Virus record (IMG/VR): IMGVR_UViG_3300048929_000769 | Location: 1 to 47,873 of that record | Reading direction: 5' to 3' (one strand) | DNA from: a virus | Length of the DNA stretch: 47,873 nt | In this document: one piece after another, positions 16,059-22,414 of the stretch | Layout of the letters: each line of letters starts with the position of its first letter | Position numbering within the stretch: the stretch's first letter is position 1 | Made by a program: the position numbers and the translations under genes | Notes under the pieces: model-generated | Told to the model about the DNA's origin: nothing | The model's database searches: none | Seen by the model: only the letters and a program-made list of their open reading frames with translations

Positions 16059-16846
16059 TGTTGAAATATACGCCTGAACAGAGAGAATTTATTCATGAAA
16101 ATGCTCCAGGTAGATATAACTCAGAAATTGCTGAATTGTTTAAGGCTAAGTTCAATATCGAAATTTCAGAAAGTCAGATAAAAAGCTTTAAAACAAATCA
16201 CAAAATTAGAAGTAATGTTCCACGTAAATGCACAACTGGTGATGAAGGATTGTTCACGCAAGAACAAAAAGAGTTCATCAGACAAAATGTTGAAGGTAGA
16301 TTTAATCAGGAGCTTGCTGATCTAGTCAATGAAAGGTTTGATATGCAGATCACAGCAAAACAAATGAATACTTACAAAAAAAATCATGGTTTAGTAAGTG
16401 GTTTGGATTGTAGGTTTTCAAAGGGTTCTACCCCAGTAAATAAAGGAACTAAGGGACTGTACAATGTTGGTGGCAATAAAACTTCGTTTAAGAAGGGACA
16501 ACGTTCATCAAATTACAAGCCTGTTGGCAGCGAACGAATTGATCGTGATGGGTACATGCTAATTAAAGTTTCAGATGATGGACCTTGGCATAAACGATGG
16601 AGACACAAGCACAAAGTGCTATGGGAGGAAAAGAACGGTCCAATACCTAAAGGACATGCATTACTTTTTGCAGATCAAAACAAACAAAATATTCAAATTG
16701 ATAACTTAATTTTGATAACAAGAAGTCAGCTAGCAATATTAAATACTAAACAATTACTGCACAATGATGCGGATCTGAATAAAACAGGAATTATTATGGC
16801 TGACCTCATTAAAAAAATTAGTGATAGGGGGCGCAAGAAGAAATGA
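16058..16846 (+). CDS. HNH endonuclease with two N-terminal HTH repeats
   Basis: A 262-aa nuclease. Residues 1-55 and 65-120 are two copies of a helix-turn-helix-like repeat (YTPEQREFIHENAPGRYNSE and FTQEQKEFIRQNVEGRFNQE). The HNH domain follows (about 175-245): HKRWRHKHKVLWEE, GHALLFADQNKQNIQIDNL. Such stand-alone HNH proteins occur widely in phages, some as homing endonucleases, others aiding packaging. Position in the early region gives no direct hint of which. Confidence 0.85.
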   Translation: MLKYTPEQREFIHENAPGRYNSEIAELFKAKFNIEISESQIKSFKTNHKIRSNVPRKCTTGDEGLFTQEQKEFIRQNVEGRFNQELADLVNERFDMQITAKQMNTYKKNHGLVSGLDCRFSKGSTPVNKGTKGLYNVGGNKTSFKKGQRSSNYKPVGSERIDRDGYMLIKVSDDGPWHKRWRHKHKVLWEEKNGPIPKGHALLFADQNKQNIQIDNLILITRSQLAILNTKQLLHNDADLNKTGIIMADLIKKISDRGRKKK

Positions 16847-17064
16847 CGGATAGAAAAGAAGGCTATGCGGCCTTGCTGAGTGTGGCTGTTGAGATAGCGT
16901 TAGATCATGCGCTTCGTGAAAGTAGACTTAAAACTATAAGCATTGAAATAGATGAGGCATTGGACAACAAGGACAAAGAAGCTTTTATGCGATTGACTGA
17001 TGAAATGAAACAACTTGATCAAAATAATGATATTCAAGGCAAGGAGCAAGCCAATGAAGGATAA
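16843..17064 (+). CDS. IDEAL-domain protein
   Basis: A 73-aa protein with the motif IEIDEALDNKDKEAFMRL (about 33-50), matching the IDEAL domain (named for ID-x-ALD) found in short Firmicutes proteins such as ComK-binding and YpiB-like factors. Known members mediate small protein-protein contacts. The N-terminal half is a helix. Overlaps the HNH gene (ATGA) and the LexA-like gene. Confidence 0.7.
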   Translation: MTDRKEGYAALLSVAVEIALDHALRESRLKTISIEIDEALDNKDKEAFMRLTDEMKQLDQNNDIQGKEQANEG

Positions 17065-17425
17065 ACCATTAACTCGACGCCAGGCAGAGGCACTGGATTT
17101 CATAAAATCATTTGTATCTCGAAATAACTATCCTCCAACGATCAGGGAGATAGCAGATCATATGAACTATGCTTCAACTTCTACAGCATTTAATGTGTTA
17201 GAAATGTTGGTTCGTAAAGGATTTATTAAGAAAGGTAATGGGCCTCGTGAATTACAAATTATTGGTTGTGAGTCCATGGCAGAAAAGGATGCACAGATTA
17301 ATAGGTTGAGTGAAGCCTTGGAACGCATAGCTGGTATGGACATTATTGGGAGTAATGCAATAACGATGAAGAGTATTGCACAAAAGGCACTCATCCCAAA
17401 AGGCGGTGAAACTCAATGCTCATGA
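17054..17425 (+). CDS. LexA-like DNA-binding protein without peptidase domain
   Basis: A 123-aa protein. Residues 1-70 are a LexA-type winged helix (LTRRQAEALDFIKSFVSRNN, PPTIREIADHMNYASTSTAF). The C-terminal 45 residues are helical and carry no Ser-Lys peptidase dyad, so it cannot self-cleave like LexA. ATG 17054 follows AAGGAGC. It may compete with host LexA at SOS boxes or control phage genes; this is inference. Confidence 0.8.
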   Translation: MKDKPLTRRQAEALDFIKSFVSRNNYPPTIREIADHMNYASTSTAFNVLEMLVRKGFIKKGNGPRELQIIGCESMAEKDAQINRLSEALERIAGMDIIGSNAITMKSIAQKALIPKGGETQCS

Positions 17426-17886
17426 AAGCAATAACCATTCATCAACCTTGGGCAACACTCATGGCTTTATGTGAGAAATTACTTGAAACACGTAGTTGGG
17501 CAACAAAGTATCGTGGAAAGATAGCTATACATGCAGGAAAGAAGATAGACAAAGCAGCTTGCGAGGAACCTGAAATCAAAGCAGCTTTGGCACGTCATGG
17601 GTATACGGTTGATAACCTTCCGACTGGCGCAGTGGTAGCAATAGCCAATCTCAAGGATATCTGGAGTATAAACCGTCCTTATGGTCCTGATGGGCTGGTT
17701 AAAAAAACAAGTCATGATACAGGCATATCTAATATATGGGGTGGTATGAAGCCTTCTGAATATCACTTTGGCGACTATAGCGATGGTAGATTTGCATGGG
17801 AAACGGATAACGTCAGGCTGCTTGCTACTCCAATCGCAGCAAAAGGACAGCAAGGTCTATGGAATTGGAGTGGTCATGTTGCATGA
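17416..17886 (+). CDS. ASCH-domain protein
   Basis: A 156-aa protein of the ASCH superfamily (PUA-like fold): ITIHQPWATLM, LETRSWATKYRGKIAIHAGK, GAVVAIANLKDI and FAWETDNVRLL fit the order of its conserved strands. ASCH proteins bind RNA or act on nucleic-acid components; some are nucleotide amidohydrolases. ATG 17416 is best spaced from GGCGGTG; ATG 17422 would form an ATGA overlap with the preceding gene. Confidence 0.8.
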   Translation: MLMKAITIHQPWATLMALCEKLLETRSWATKYRGKIAIHAGKKIDKAACEEPEIKAALARHGYTVDNLPTGAVVAIANLKDIWSINRPYGPDGLVKKTSHDTGISNIWGGMKPSEYHFGDYSDGRFAWETDNVRLLATPIAAKGQQGLWNWSGHVA

Positions 17887-18034
17887 TAACAGTGTAAAGA
17901 CAGAAAAATGGCCTAAGGAAAAGATTGACGCTCACCTTAAAAAGATAGGAGCAGACAAGCCACCTGAACCACGTAATCAATATGAAAGCAAAATTACAGC
18001 TCCTAAACAAAGTCGTTGGGGCAAGTATTTATAA
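17876..18034 (+). CDS. Hypothetical basic protein (52 aa)
   Basis: ATG at 17876 follows GGAG closely; the frame is open for 52 codons. The product is basic with a Pro-rich centre (DKPPEPRNQYES) and ends in SRWGKYL. It overlaps the ASCH gene end by 11 bases. No family recognised. Confidence 0.5.
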   Translation: MLHDNSVKTEKWPKEKIDAHLKKIGADKPPEPRNQYESKITAPKQSRWGKYL

Positions 18035-18048
18035 GAGGGGGTCAAAAA

Positions 18049-18216
18049 TTGATCTACGAAGCTAAGTTTGAGAATGGTGAAAAAACCATAACGGCAGATT
18101 TTAATCACATAGCTGCTTATGTAAGGGATACAAGTAATAGCGCAGAAGTGAGCGTATGGAGTGGTGGAAATCCTATTGCTACTGTTTCAATTGATATTAG
18201 GAGAGTTGGCCAATGA
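18049..18216 (+). CDS. Hypothetical protein (55 aa)
   Basis: TTG at 18049 is preceded by AGAGGGGG with 7-base spacing, which decides the start. The product (55 aa) is predicted mostly beta (ITADFNHIAAYVR, SAEVSVWSGG). Last gene before the hairpin at 18220. Function unknown. Confidence 0.5.
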   Translation: MIYEAKFENGEKTITADFNHIAAYVRDTSNSAEVSVWSGGNPIATVSIDIRRVGQ

Positions 18217-18219
18217 ATA

Positions 18220-18260
18220 TTACAAAGCCCCTATTTCCTTGGTCGGGCAGGGGCTTGTAA
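18220..18260 (+). promoter_or_regulatory. Inverted repeat upstream of the ArpU-type gene
   Basis: TTACAAAGCCCCT (18220-18232) pairs with AGGGGCTTGTAA (18249-18260) with one unpaired A, around a 16-base loop. No T-tract follows. It separates the early operon from the late regulator, so it could be a weak terminator, an RNA-processing site or a binding site for a regulator. Confidence 0.5.
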
Positions 18261-18314
18261 AGGTAAATCATTCCTCTTGACATTATAGCACAAAGGGGAA
18301 TGAGGGGAATGGCG

Positions 18315-18800
18315 ATGGTATGGGGACAAGGGGAACTATTCGCTTCAGCAACTGAGCAGGAGATCCAACGGACAAAATTCCTGCTCAGTAAATATACACA
18401 TATGATTGCACTTATGCAGGATTTTGAACGATTTGAAGAGGATCTAAAGCAAGTTGCTATAGATGGCGAAGTAGCTCGTCGCATCGATCAGGAAGATTTG
18501 CATGCTGATAAGACAGCTAATGCCACCATATTGATTGAAAAGCAACGATGGGTGTATCAGCAGTATAAATTCTATATTAAGCAGTTAGATCGAGCTTTTG
18601 CACTAATACGAGACGTTGAAGCAAGTCGTGCTGTGGAGTATAGATTCATTAAGGGCTATTCATACTCAGAGACATTGCTGTTCTTCCGCAGAAGTCTGAG
18701 TGACAGCACTATTAGGCGCAAGATGGATGAAGGTGTTGAAAGTATGGCTAACAGCTTAAAACTGATGGGATTCTTTGAACAAGATGATGCAGAGTTTTGA
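18315..18800 (+). CDS. ArpU-family late transcription regulator
   Basis: A 161-aa protein with the size, mostly helical makeup and sigma-factor-region-4-like C-terminal helix-turn-helix (EYRFIKGYSYSETLLFFRRS, LSDSTIRRKMDEGV) of the ArpU/RinA-type phage regulators. These switch on packaging and structural genes. Starts at 18300, 18309 and 18315 are in frame; GAGGGG (18302-18307) is spaced well only for 18315. It is the last gene before a strong terminator and the accessory region. Confidence 0.75.
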   Translation: MVWGQGELFASATEQEIQRTKFLLSKYTHMIALMQDFERFEEDLKQVAIDGEVARRIDQEDLHADKTANATILIEKQRWVYQQYKFYIKQLDRAFALIRDVEASRAVEYRFIKGYSYSETLLFFRRSLSDSTIRRKMDEGVESMANSLKLMGFFEQDDAEF

Positions 18801-18813
18801 GAAAAATGAAAAA

Positions 18814-18866
18814 GAAAGCGCCGAACTAAGACATTATTTCGTATTTAGTCGGGCGCTTTCTTTTTA
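18814..18866 (+). terminator. Rho-independent terminator after the ArpU-type gene
   Basis: GAAAGCGCC-GAACTAA (18814 on) pairs with TTAGTC-GGGCGCTTTC (to 18860), with one or two mismatches, followed by TTTTT. It ends the early operon. Confidence 0.85.
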
Positions 18867-18932
18867 ATAAGAGCCCAGTTGTTCATATGTAATCACGCAT
18901 ATCTTGTTAAATATAGAAGGGATGATCTATTT

Positions 18933-19646
18933 ATGAAAAAGAAAACATGGAGATTGGCTGTGCCATTACCAACAAAGAAAAATGTAAAGATATCTGCTTC
19001 GTACCGAAAAATTACAATTCGTCTGCAAGAGGCGATTGTTGACGAAGCAAGGCCAGCGACGTTATATTTTTATCTCGATAGTAGATTCACCGCAGAGCAA
19101 GAAGAAGCGATCAAACGTATACTCTTGATAACGATTTATAGCTGGGGTGAATATTTCGATGAAGTCAGTAATAATGGCACGTCAAGTTTAAAGATGTGCG
19201 CCCAAAAATATGCTCGATTTAATCTCTCTCCTGTTTGGTTCGACGAAAAGTTGGCCAACGGCGGTGTAGCGGTCGACATCATGATGAGCGCTTTCACGAC
19301 CGCCTTCTTGGCCAACGGCTTCGGACGTTCGGCCAAGGCATATATCATCTATGAAATACCGAAAAAAGGATCTAGCTTTACGATAAAAGCAGCCAACAGC
19401 TCGGATCCGGAAAAATCATCGCTATCCGTCACTGTCAATCCGCAAATGCTTGAAAATATTGCCCTTCCGGACGGAGTGCTCGCAGGTTCTTTATGGCATG
19501 CATGGATGCACAGGCTGGGTTACCGTCATCCTGTAGGAAAATATGCTGGTTATTTTATCGGCGAAGTACCTTTATGCATCATGAGGGGCTATCTTGAGAA
19601 ACAACCTACCAGAAAAGACAGTAGGTTTACTCATTATTTAGATTAA
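18933..19646 (+). CDS. Accessory protein with metzincin-like motif lacking catalytic Glu
   Basis: A 237-aa protein of unrecognised family with no signal peptide. Residues 189-200 read HAWMHRLGYRHP, the metzincin zinc motif HExxHxxGxxHP except that the catalytic Glu is Ala190. The three His ligands are kept, so zinc binding without hydrolysis is possible, or the match is chance. The N-terminal part is basic (KKKTWRLAVPLPTKKNVK). Internal stretches 19250-19350 and 19380-19500 are clearly more GC-rich than neighbours, and TTGGCCAACGGC occurs twice (19251 and 19308), signs of recent transfer. I chose ATG 18933 behind GAAGGGATG. Stop and next start overlap (TAATG). Confidence 0.65.
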   Translation: MKKKTWRLAVPLPTKKNVKISASYRKITIRLQEAIVDEARPATLYFYLDSRFTAEQEEAIKRILLITIYSWGEYFDEVSNNGTSSLKMCAQKYARFNLSPVWFDEKLANGGVAVDIMMSAFTTAFLANGFGRSAKAYIIYEIPKKGSSFTIKAANSSDPEKSSLSVTVNPQMLENIALPDGVLAGSLWHAWMHRLGYRHPVGKYAGYFIGEVPLCIMRGYLEKQPTRKDSRFTHYLD

Positions 19647-20068
19647 TGCAAACTAAGAAAATTATCGCTTACGCAGCACAATTCGTTGGAATTCAGTTTA
19701 AGAAAAATGCTTCGCGCAGAAACATAGATTGTTCATCCTTCGTTCAAATGGTATACAAAAAAAATTGCATCACATTGCCTCGTACAGCAATCCTACAATC
19801 TCAAGTGGGAATTTATGTCCCCAGAGAAGAATTGCAGCCATGTGATTTGTTGTTTTTTTACGTACCTGACAAATATGCTACTAACGACATCGTTGGTCAT
19901 GTTGGAATTTATGCTGGGAAGCAGAAAATGATCCACTGTATCCCAACTTCTAATATATTCCTCACAAGCATTAATAAGCCTCATTGGAATAAAACGTTTC
20001 TCATGGCTAGAAGAGTAATTAATGAAAAACAAGTGATGAATGAAGTGCGAACCAAGTGTGATTTTTGA
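19646..20068 (+). CDS. NlpC/P60-family cysteine peptidase
   Basis: A 140-aa single-domain NlpC/P60 protein: catalytic Cys29 in DCSSF, His85 in GHVGIY, third polar residue probably His97 (MIHCI). The family cleaves gamma-D-Glu-diaminopimelate or related bonds in peptidoglycan, or acts as acyltransferase/amidase. There is no signal peptide or binding domain, and it is far from the lysis genes, so a housekeeping endolysin role is unlikely. It is translationally coupled to the preceding gene with the motif HAWMHRLG; the pair may form a toxin/effector or host-takeover unit. Its 3' end runs into a repeat that looks like an insertion-sequence end. Confidence 0.8.
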   Translation: MQTKKIIAYAAQFVGIQFKKNASRRNIDCSSFVQMVYKKNCITLPRTAILQSQVGIYVPREELQPCDLLFFYVPDKYATNDIVGHVGIYAGKQKMIHCIPTSNIFLTSINKPHWNKTFLMARRVINEKQVMNEVRTKCDF

Positions 20069-20116
20069 CCACAAAATGAGCATAACCTGAACGTAATTTG
20101 GACCTAAGTTGAGCAC
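20067..20116. mobile_element. Possible insertion-sequence end remnant
   Basis: Two related direct repeats, GACCACAAAATGAGCA (20067-20082) and GACCTAAGTTGAGCAC (20101-20116), lie 34 bases apart at the end of the NlpC/P60 gene. IS21-family elements carry several such repeats at each end. No transposase gene is present, so at most this is a scar. Confidence 0.3.
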
Positions 20117-20151
20117 CACATGACAGTTTTTACGTGATAGTATGTAAGCAT

Positions 20152-20227
20152 AGAAAAAGGCGAGAATGACACGCACGACTGCATAAGTGCAGTACTTACC
20201 GAGGCGTACCTCTTCTCGCTTTTTCTA
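20152..20227. ncRNA. Candidate structured RNA / bidirectional terminator with three-way junction
   Basis: AGAAAAAGGCGAGAA (20152-20166) pairs with TTCTCGCTTTTTCT (20213-20226) with one bulged base. Inside lie two further perfect hairpins, CTGCA-TAAG-TGCAG (20179-20192) and GAGG-CGTA-CCTC (20201-20212). The outer stem has A and T runs that would serve as terminator in both directions, but the internal hairpins exceed what a terminator needs. It could be a small RNA, a regulatory element or a miniature mobile element. Confidence 0.4.
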
Positions 20228-20284
20228 AAGTTAAGATCCAATTTCAAAATAGTTGAAGGTGCATGATTAGGAGGTTTTAGTTCA

Positions 20285-20431
20285 TTGGACTTCTGGCAAC
20301 TATTAATTGTATGGATAGGAGTAATTTGTTGGAGTGTTACTTATAAGGATAGAATAAGTAAATGGATACTATATCCTGTATCTCTGGTTTCTATATTTGG
20401 AACTCTGATTTATTGGATGTTCAATCAATAA
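20285..20431 (+). CDS. Small two-helix membrane protein (48 aa)
   Basis: TTG at 20285 follows AGGAGG by 10 bases, and the frame is open for 48 codons. Two hydrophobic helices (about 3-19 and 27-45) with a short charged loop (KDRISK) give the look of a holin-like or toxin-like membrane peptide. It stands alone in the accessory region with no neighbour in the same transcript close by. Function unknown. Confidence 0.5.
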   Translation: MDFWQLLIVWIGVICWSVTYKDRISKWILYPVSLVSIFGTLIYWMFNQ

Positions 20432-20748
20432 ACTGAGAAAGCCTATGAAATCAGAAGTTATCACTAAGTTAATGAGGTTTAATCAAGTTTTTAGGTTTTG
20501 ACTTCCAGTTCTATAGGTCGTTAAAATGGTCTTGTTCTTCCTCTCTAGTAACTAAGTACAACTGCTTTTAAACAAAGAGCAAGGCGATTTTGTAGCGTAC
20601 TTGTACGCCCGAATCTAAGAATTGTAGTAATAGCAGCAGCATTTGTTTTTTTTATTTAAAATCGCTATTTATTTCGTAAATATCGTACATAAATCAATCT
20701 AAGTCGTTCCTATCGGATCGGCTTTTTTACGTTCAAAGGAGTGGAATT
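20432..20748. other. Intergenic stretch with a nested inverted repeat
   Basis: No gene is visible in these 317 bases. The stretch holds GCGATTTT (20584-20591) matched by AAAATCGC (20658-20665) and, inside the left part, GCGTAC-TT-GTACGC (20595-20608). CAGCAGCA and poly-T runs lie between the arms. The layout resembles a small non-coding repeat element rather than a terminator. Confidence 0.4.
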
Positions 20749-20835
20749 ATGAGAATCATAAATTGGCTTGTGAAGGTGACATATGGAAGATCAGCAGAGA
20801 ATAGGAGTGATCGTCGTGGGCAAAAGGAAAAATAA
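20749..20835 (+). CDS. Very short ORF (28 aa), doubtful
   Basis: ATG 20749 has AAAGGAG upstream, and the frame runs 28 codons, basic (RSAENRSDRRGQKEK). It overlaps the following Cys-rich gene by 53 bases. It may be a leader peptide for translational coupling rather than a functional protein. Confidence 0.25.
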   Translation: MRIINWLVKVTYGRSAENRSDRRGQKEK

Positions 20836-20962
20836 GCTCAAGCGTCCTTGTGTTGAACCTAAACAGCCTACTAAGTGTAAAGGTTGTGTGTGGGGGAGAT
20901 GGGATGGGGTTAAACAGTTTTGTAGTAGACAGCAGTGTGTAAAGAAGGGAAATACTTCCTGA
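20783..20962 (+). CDS. Small cysteine-rich zinc-finger-like protein (59 aa)
   Basis: The core KRPCVEPKQPTKCKGCVW ... FCSRQQCVKKG has five Cys with CxxC and CxxxxC spacing, suggesting one zinc knuckle, in a strongly basic protein. Possible starts are ATG 20783 (GAAGGTGA upstream) and GTG 20816 (AGGAGTGA upstream, good spacing). Likely nucleic-acid binding; function not known. Confidence 0.55.
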   Translation: MEDQQRIGVIVVGKRKNKLKRPCVEPKQPTKCKGCVWGRWDGVKQFCSRQQCVKKGNTS

Positions 20963-21012
20963 AGATAGAATCAACATTTTAAGATACTATTTTAATTTAG
21001 GGGTGATTCGAT

Positions 21013-21237
21013 TTGAAATTACATGCAGAAGAAGTGAGATCAGGCAATATTAAAGGTAAAATGTATACAGCCTTTTTTGCAGCTTTGCCTACTGGTCAAT
21101 TTATGGCGTCCATTGTTGGGAATGAAACTGAGGAAAATGGATTTGGAGGGCATATTACAAAGGTATGTGCTAATAAAGAAGAAGCTATAACAGCAATTAA
21201 CGAGGCATGGGCTGAACTTGAACGTAGTATTAATTGA
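21013..21237 (+). CDS. Hypothetical protein (74 aa)
   Basis: TTG start at 21013 behind AGGGGTGATT. Small globular-looking protein with strands (GKMYTAFFAALPTGQFMASI) and a C-terminal helix (EEAITAINEAWAELER). No family recognised. Alone between two non-coding stretches of the accessory region. Confidence 0.55.
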   Translation: MKLHAEEVRSGNIKGKMYTAFFAALPTGQFMASIVGNETEENGFGGHITKVCANKEEAITAINEAWAELERSIN

Positions 21238-21348
21238 ATATGCATATGTTCTTACTGTTTAACAATTAGACGAAATGTAAGCCAATTTCAGGAACATTCA
21301 TTTTTAACGTCCAATTACAGGTGTAACAGAATAGAACGTCAGGAAAGA

Positions 21349-21379
21349 AGCCGTAGCTTCGTTGTACGGCTCTATTTTT
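21349..21379 (+). terminator. Probable terminator before the coiled-coil gene
   Basis: AGCCGT (21349-21354) and ACGGCT (21366-21371) form a 6-bp stem with 11-base loop, followed by CTATTTTTA. It probably ends the transcript of the 21013 gene; the rest of the 21238-21450 gap shows nothing else. Confidence 0.55.
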
Positions 21380-21450
21380 ATGCTTGCGTATGTGGAAACC
21401 AACTTAACACAAATGGGGGAGGATGAATAAAAAGAATAATAATTACCTAC

Positions 21451-21456
21451 TATAAT
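21451..21456 (+). promoter_or_regulatory. -10 box of the coiled-coil gene
   Basis: TATAAT at 21451-21456 lies 28 bases before ATG 21485. No good -35 is visible 17 bases upstream, so the promoter is provisional. With terminators on both sides, it would make the coiled-coil gene a stand-alone transcription unit. Confidence 0.45.
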
Positions 21457-21484
21457 TAAGAAATTTGAATGGAGGTAATAGGCT

Positions 21485-22357
21485 ATGGGACTGAAAAATA
21501 TTAAAATGTCTGCAAATACTGTTACAAATGCAGCGCGTGAATTTACTAAAAATCCAAGTGAAGCAACTGCAAGAACAGCTGCAAGCGCGTCCAGAAGACT
21601 TGGAAGAGATTCACAAAAACTAGTAGAAGATGCAAGGAAAAGAGCAGCAGCGGCAAAGAAAAAAGCAGCAGCAGAAGCAGCAGCAGCAGCAGAAGCAGCA
21701 GCAGAAGAATTGAAAAAGAAAGCACTTGAAGCTGAAGAAGCTGCAAAAGCTAGAGCAGCCGCTGAACTTGAAGCTGCAGCAAAAGATTTAAGGGAGAAAA
21801 CAGAAGCTTTAATTAAAAACCAGGTAAATAACGCTCTCTCAAACTTAGAACAAGATCTTAGTACACTTTCTGAGCAAGGAAAACAATTAGTATCCAAGCT
21901 TGAAGAACTACGAGATTTAACTGACTTAAATAAACTTAAAGCCGAAGTATTGAACAGAGCTGAGCAACTTGGAGAAGAATATTTAAAAGAAAAATTAGCT
22001 CCAATTGAAAATCAACTTTCAATTGTTGCAATTCCTGATCTTGAACTCAATTTAGATAAGTCAACTTTACTGGTGCAGCTTAACATATACTTTATGCTCC
22101 CAGATGACCGTGATAAATCAACCATTGAATTTGCAATTGCATCAATAAATTCGGAAGTCTCACAATCTATAACACAACTAACCGCTCCAAGTGTTTCGGC
22201 AAAATTTGTATTTAATCAGGATAGAATATCCGGTTTAATAAAAAATGAAATCGAATCACAAAAGGATAAGCTTATACAAATGTTTTTTGAAATGTTTTTT
22301 TCTGAATATTTAACAGTATTCAAAAAAATTCAAGAGGTAATACCTGATCTTTTTTAA
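21485..22357 (+). CDS. Ala-rich coiled-coil protein (moron candidate)
   Basis: A 290-aa protein of unrecognised family; ATG 21485 behind GGAGGT. Residues about 40-145 are a long Ala/Glu/Lys-rich helix, strongly coiled-coil. About 155-290 is a different domain with alternating hydrophobic segments (LSIVAIPDLELNLDKSTLLVQLNI, PSVSAKFVF) ending in an aromatic-rich helix (MFFEMFFSEYLTVF) that could contact membrane. It has its own -10 box and is bracketed by terminators (21349, 22373), in the accessory block between the late regulator and packaging genes. Independent expression suggests lysogenic conversion, defence or exclusion; no motif confirms it. Confidence 0.65.
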   Translation: MGLKNIKMSANTVTNAAREFTKNPSEATARTAASASRRLGRDSQKLVEDARKRAAAAKKKAAAEAAAAAEAAAEELKKKALEAEEAAKARAAAELEAAAKDLREKTEALIKNQVNNALSNLEQDLSTLSEQGKQLVSKLEELRDLTDLNKLKAEVLNRAEQLGEEYLKEKLAPIENQLSIVAIPDLELNLDKSTLLVQLNIYFMLPDDRDKSTIEFAIASINSEVSQSITQLTAPSVSAKFVFNQDRISGLIKNEIESQKDKLIQMFFEMFFSEYLTVFKKIQEVIPDLF

Positions 22358-22372
22358 AATAGTTATGAAGAG

Positions 22373-22402
22373 ACAGTCCCCATATTAAGGGGGCTGTTTT
22401 AT
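22373..22402 (+). terminator. Rho-independent terminator after coiled-coil gene
   Basis: ACAGTCCCC (22373-22381) pairs with GGGGGCTGT (22389-22397) through a G-U, then TTTTATTT. It ends 12 bases before the next start. Confidence 0.75.
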
Positions 22403-22414
22403 TTGGAGGTAATC

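Noticed and set aside
16058-16846. Intron-encoded homing endonuclease inside an interrupted gene
   Set aside because: The HNH gene is flanked by intact, coupled genes; no split gene or group I intron features are seen around it.
21304-21897. Minus-strand frame of 197 codons across the coiled-coil gene
   Set aside because: It is the complement of Ala-rich GCA repeats, giving Ser/Ala/Phe runs. The plus-strand frame has promoter, ribosome site and terminator.
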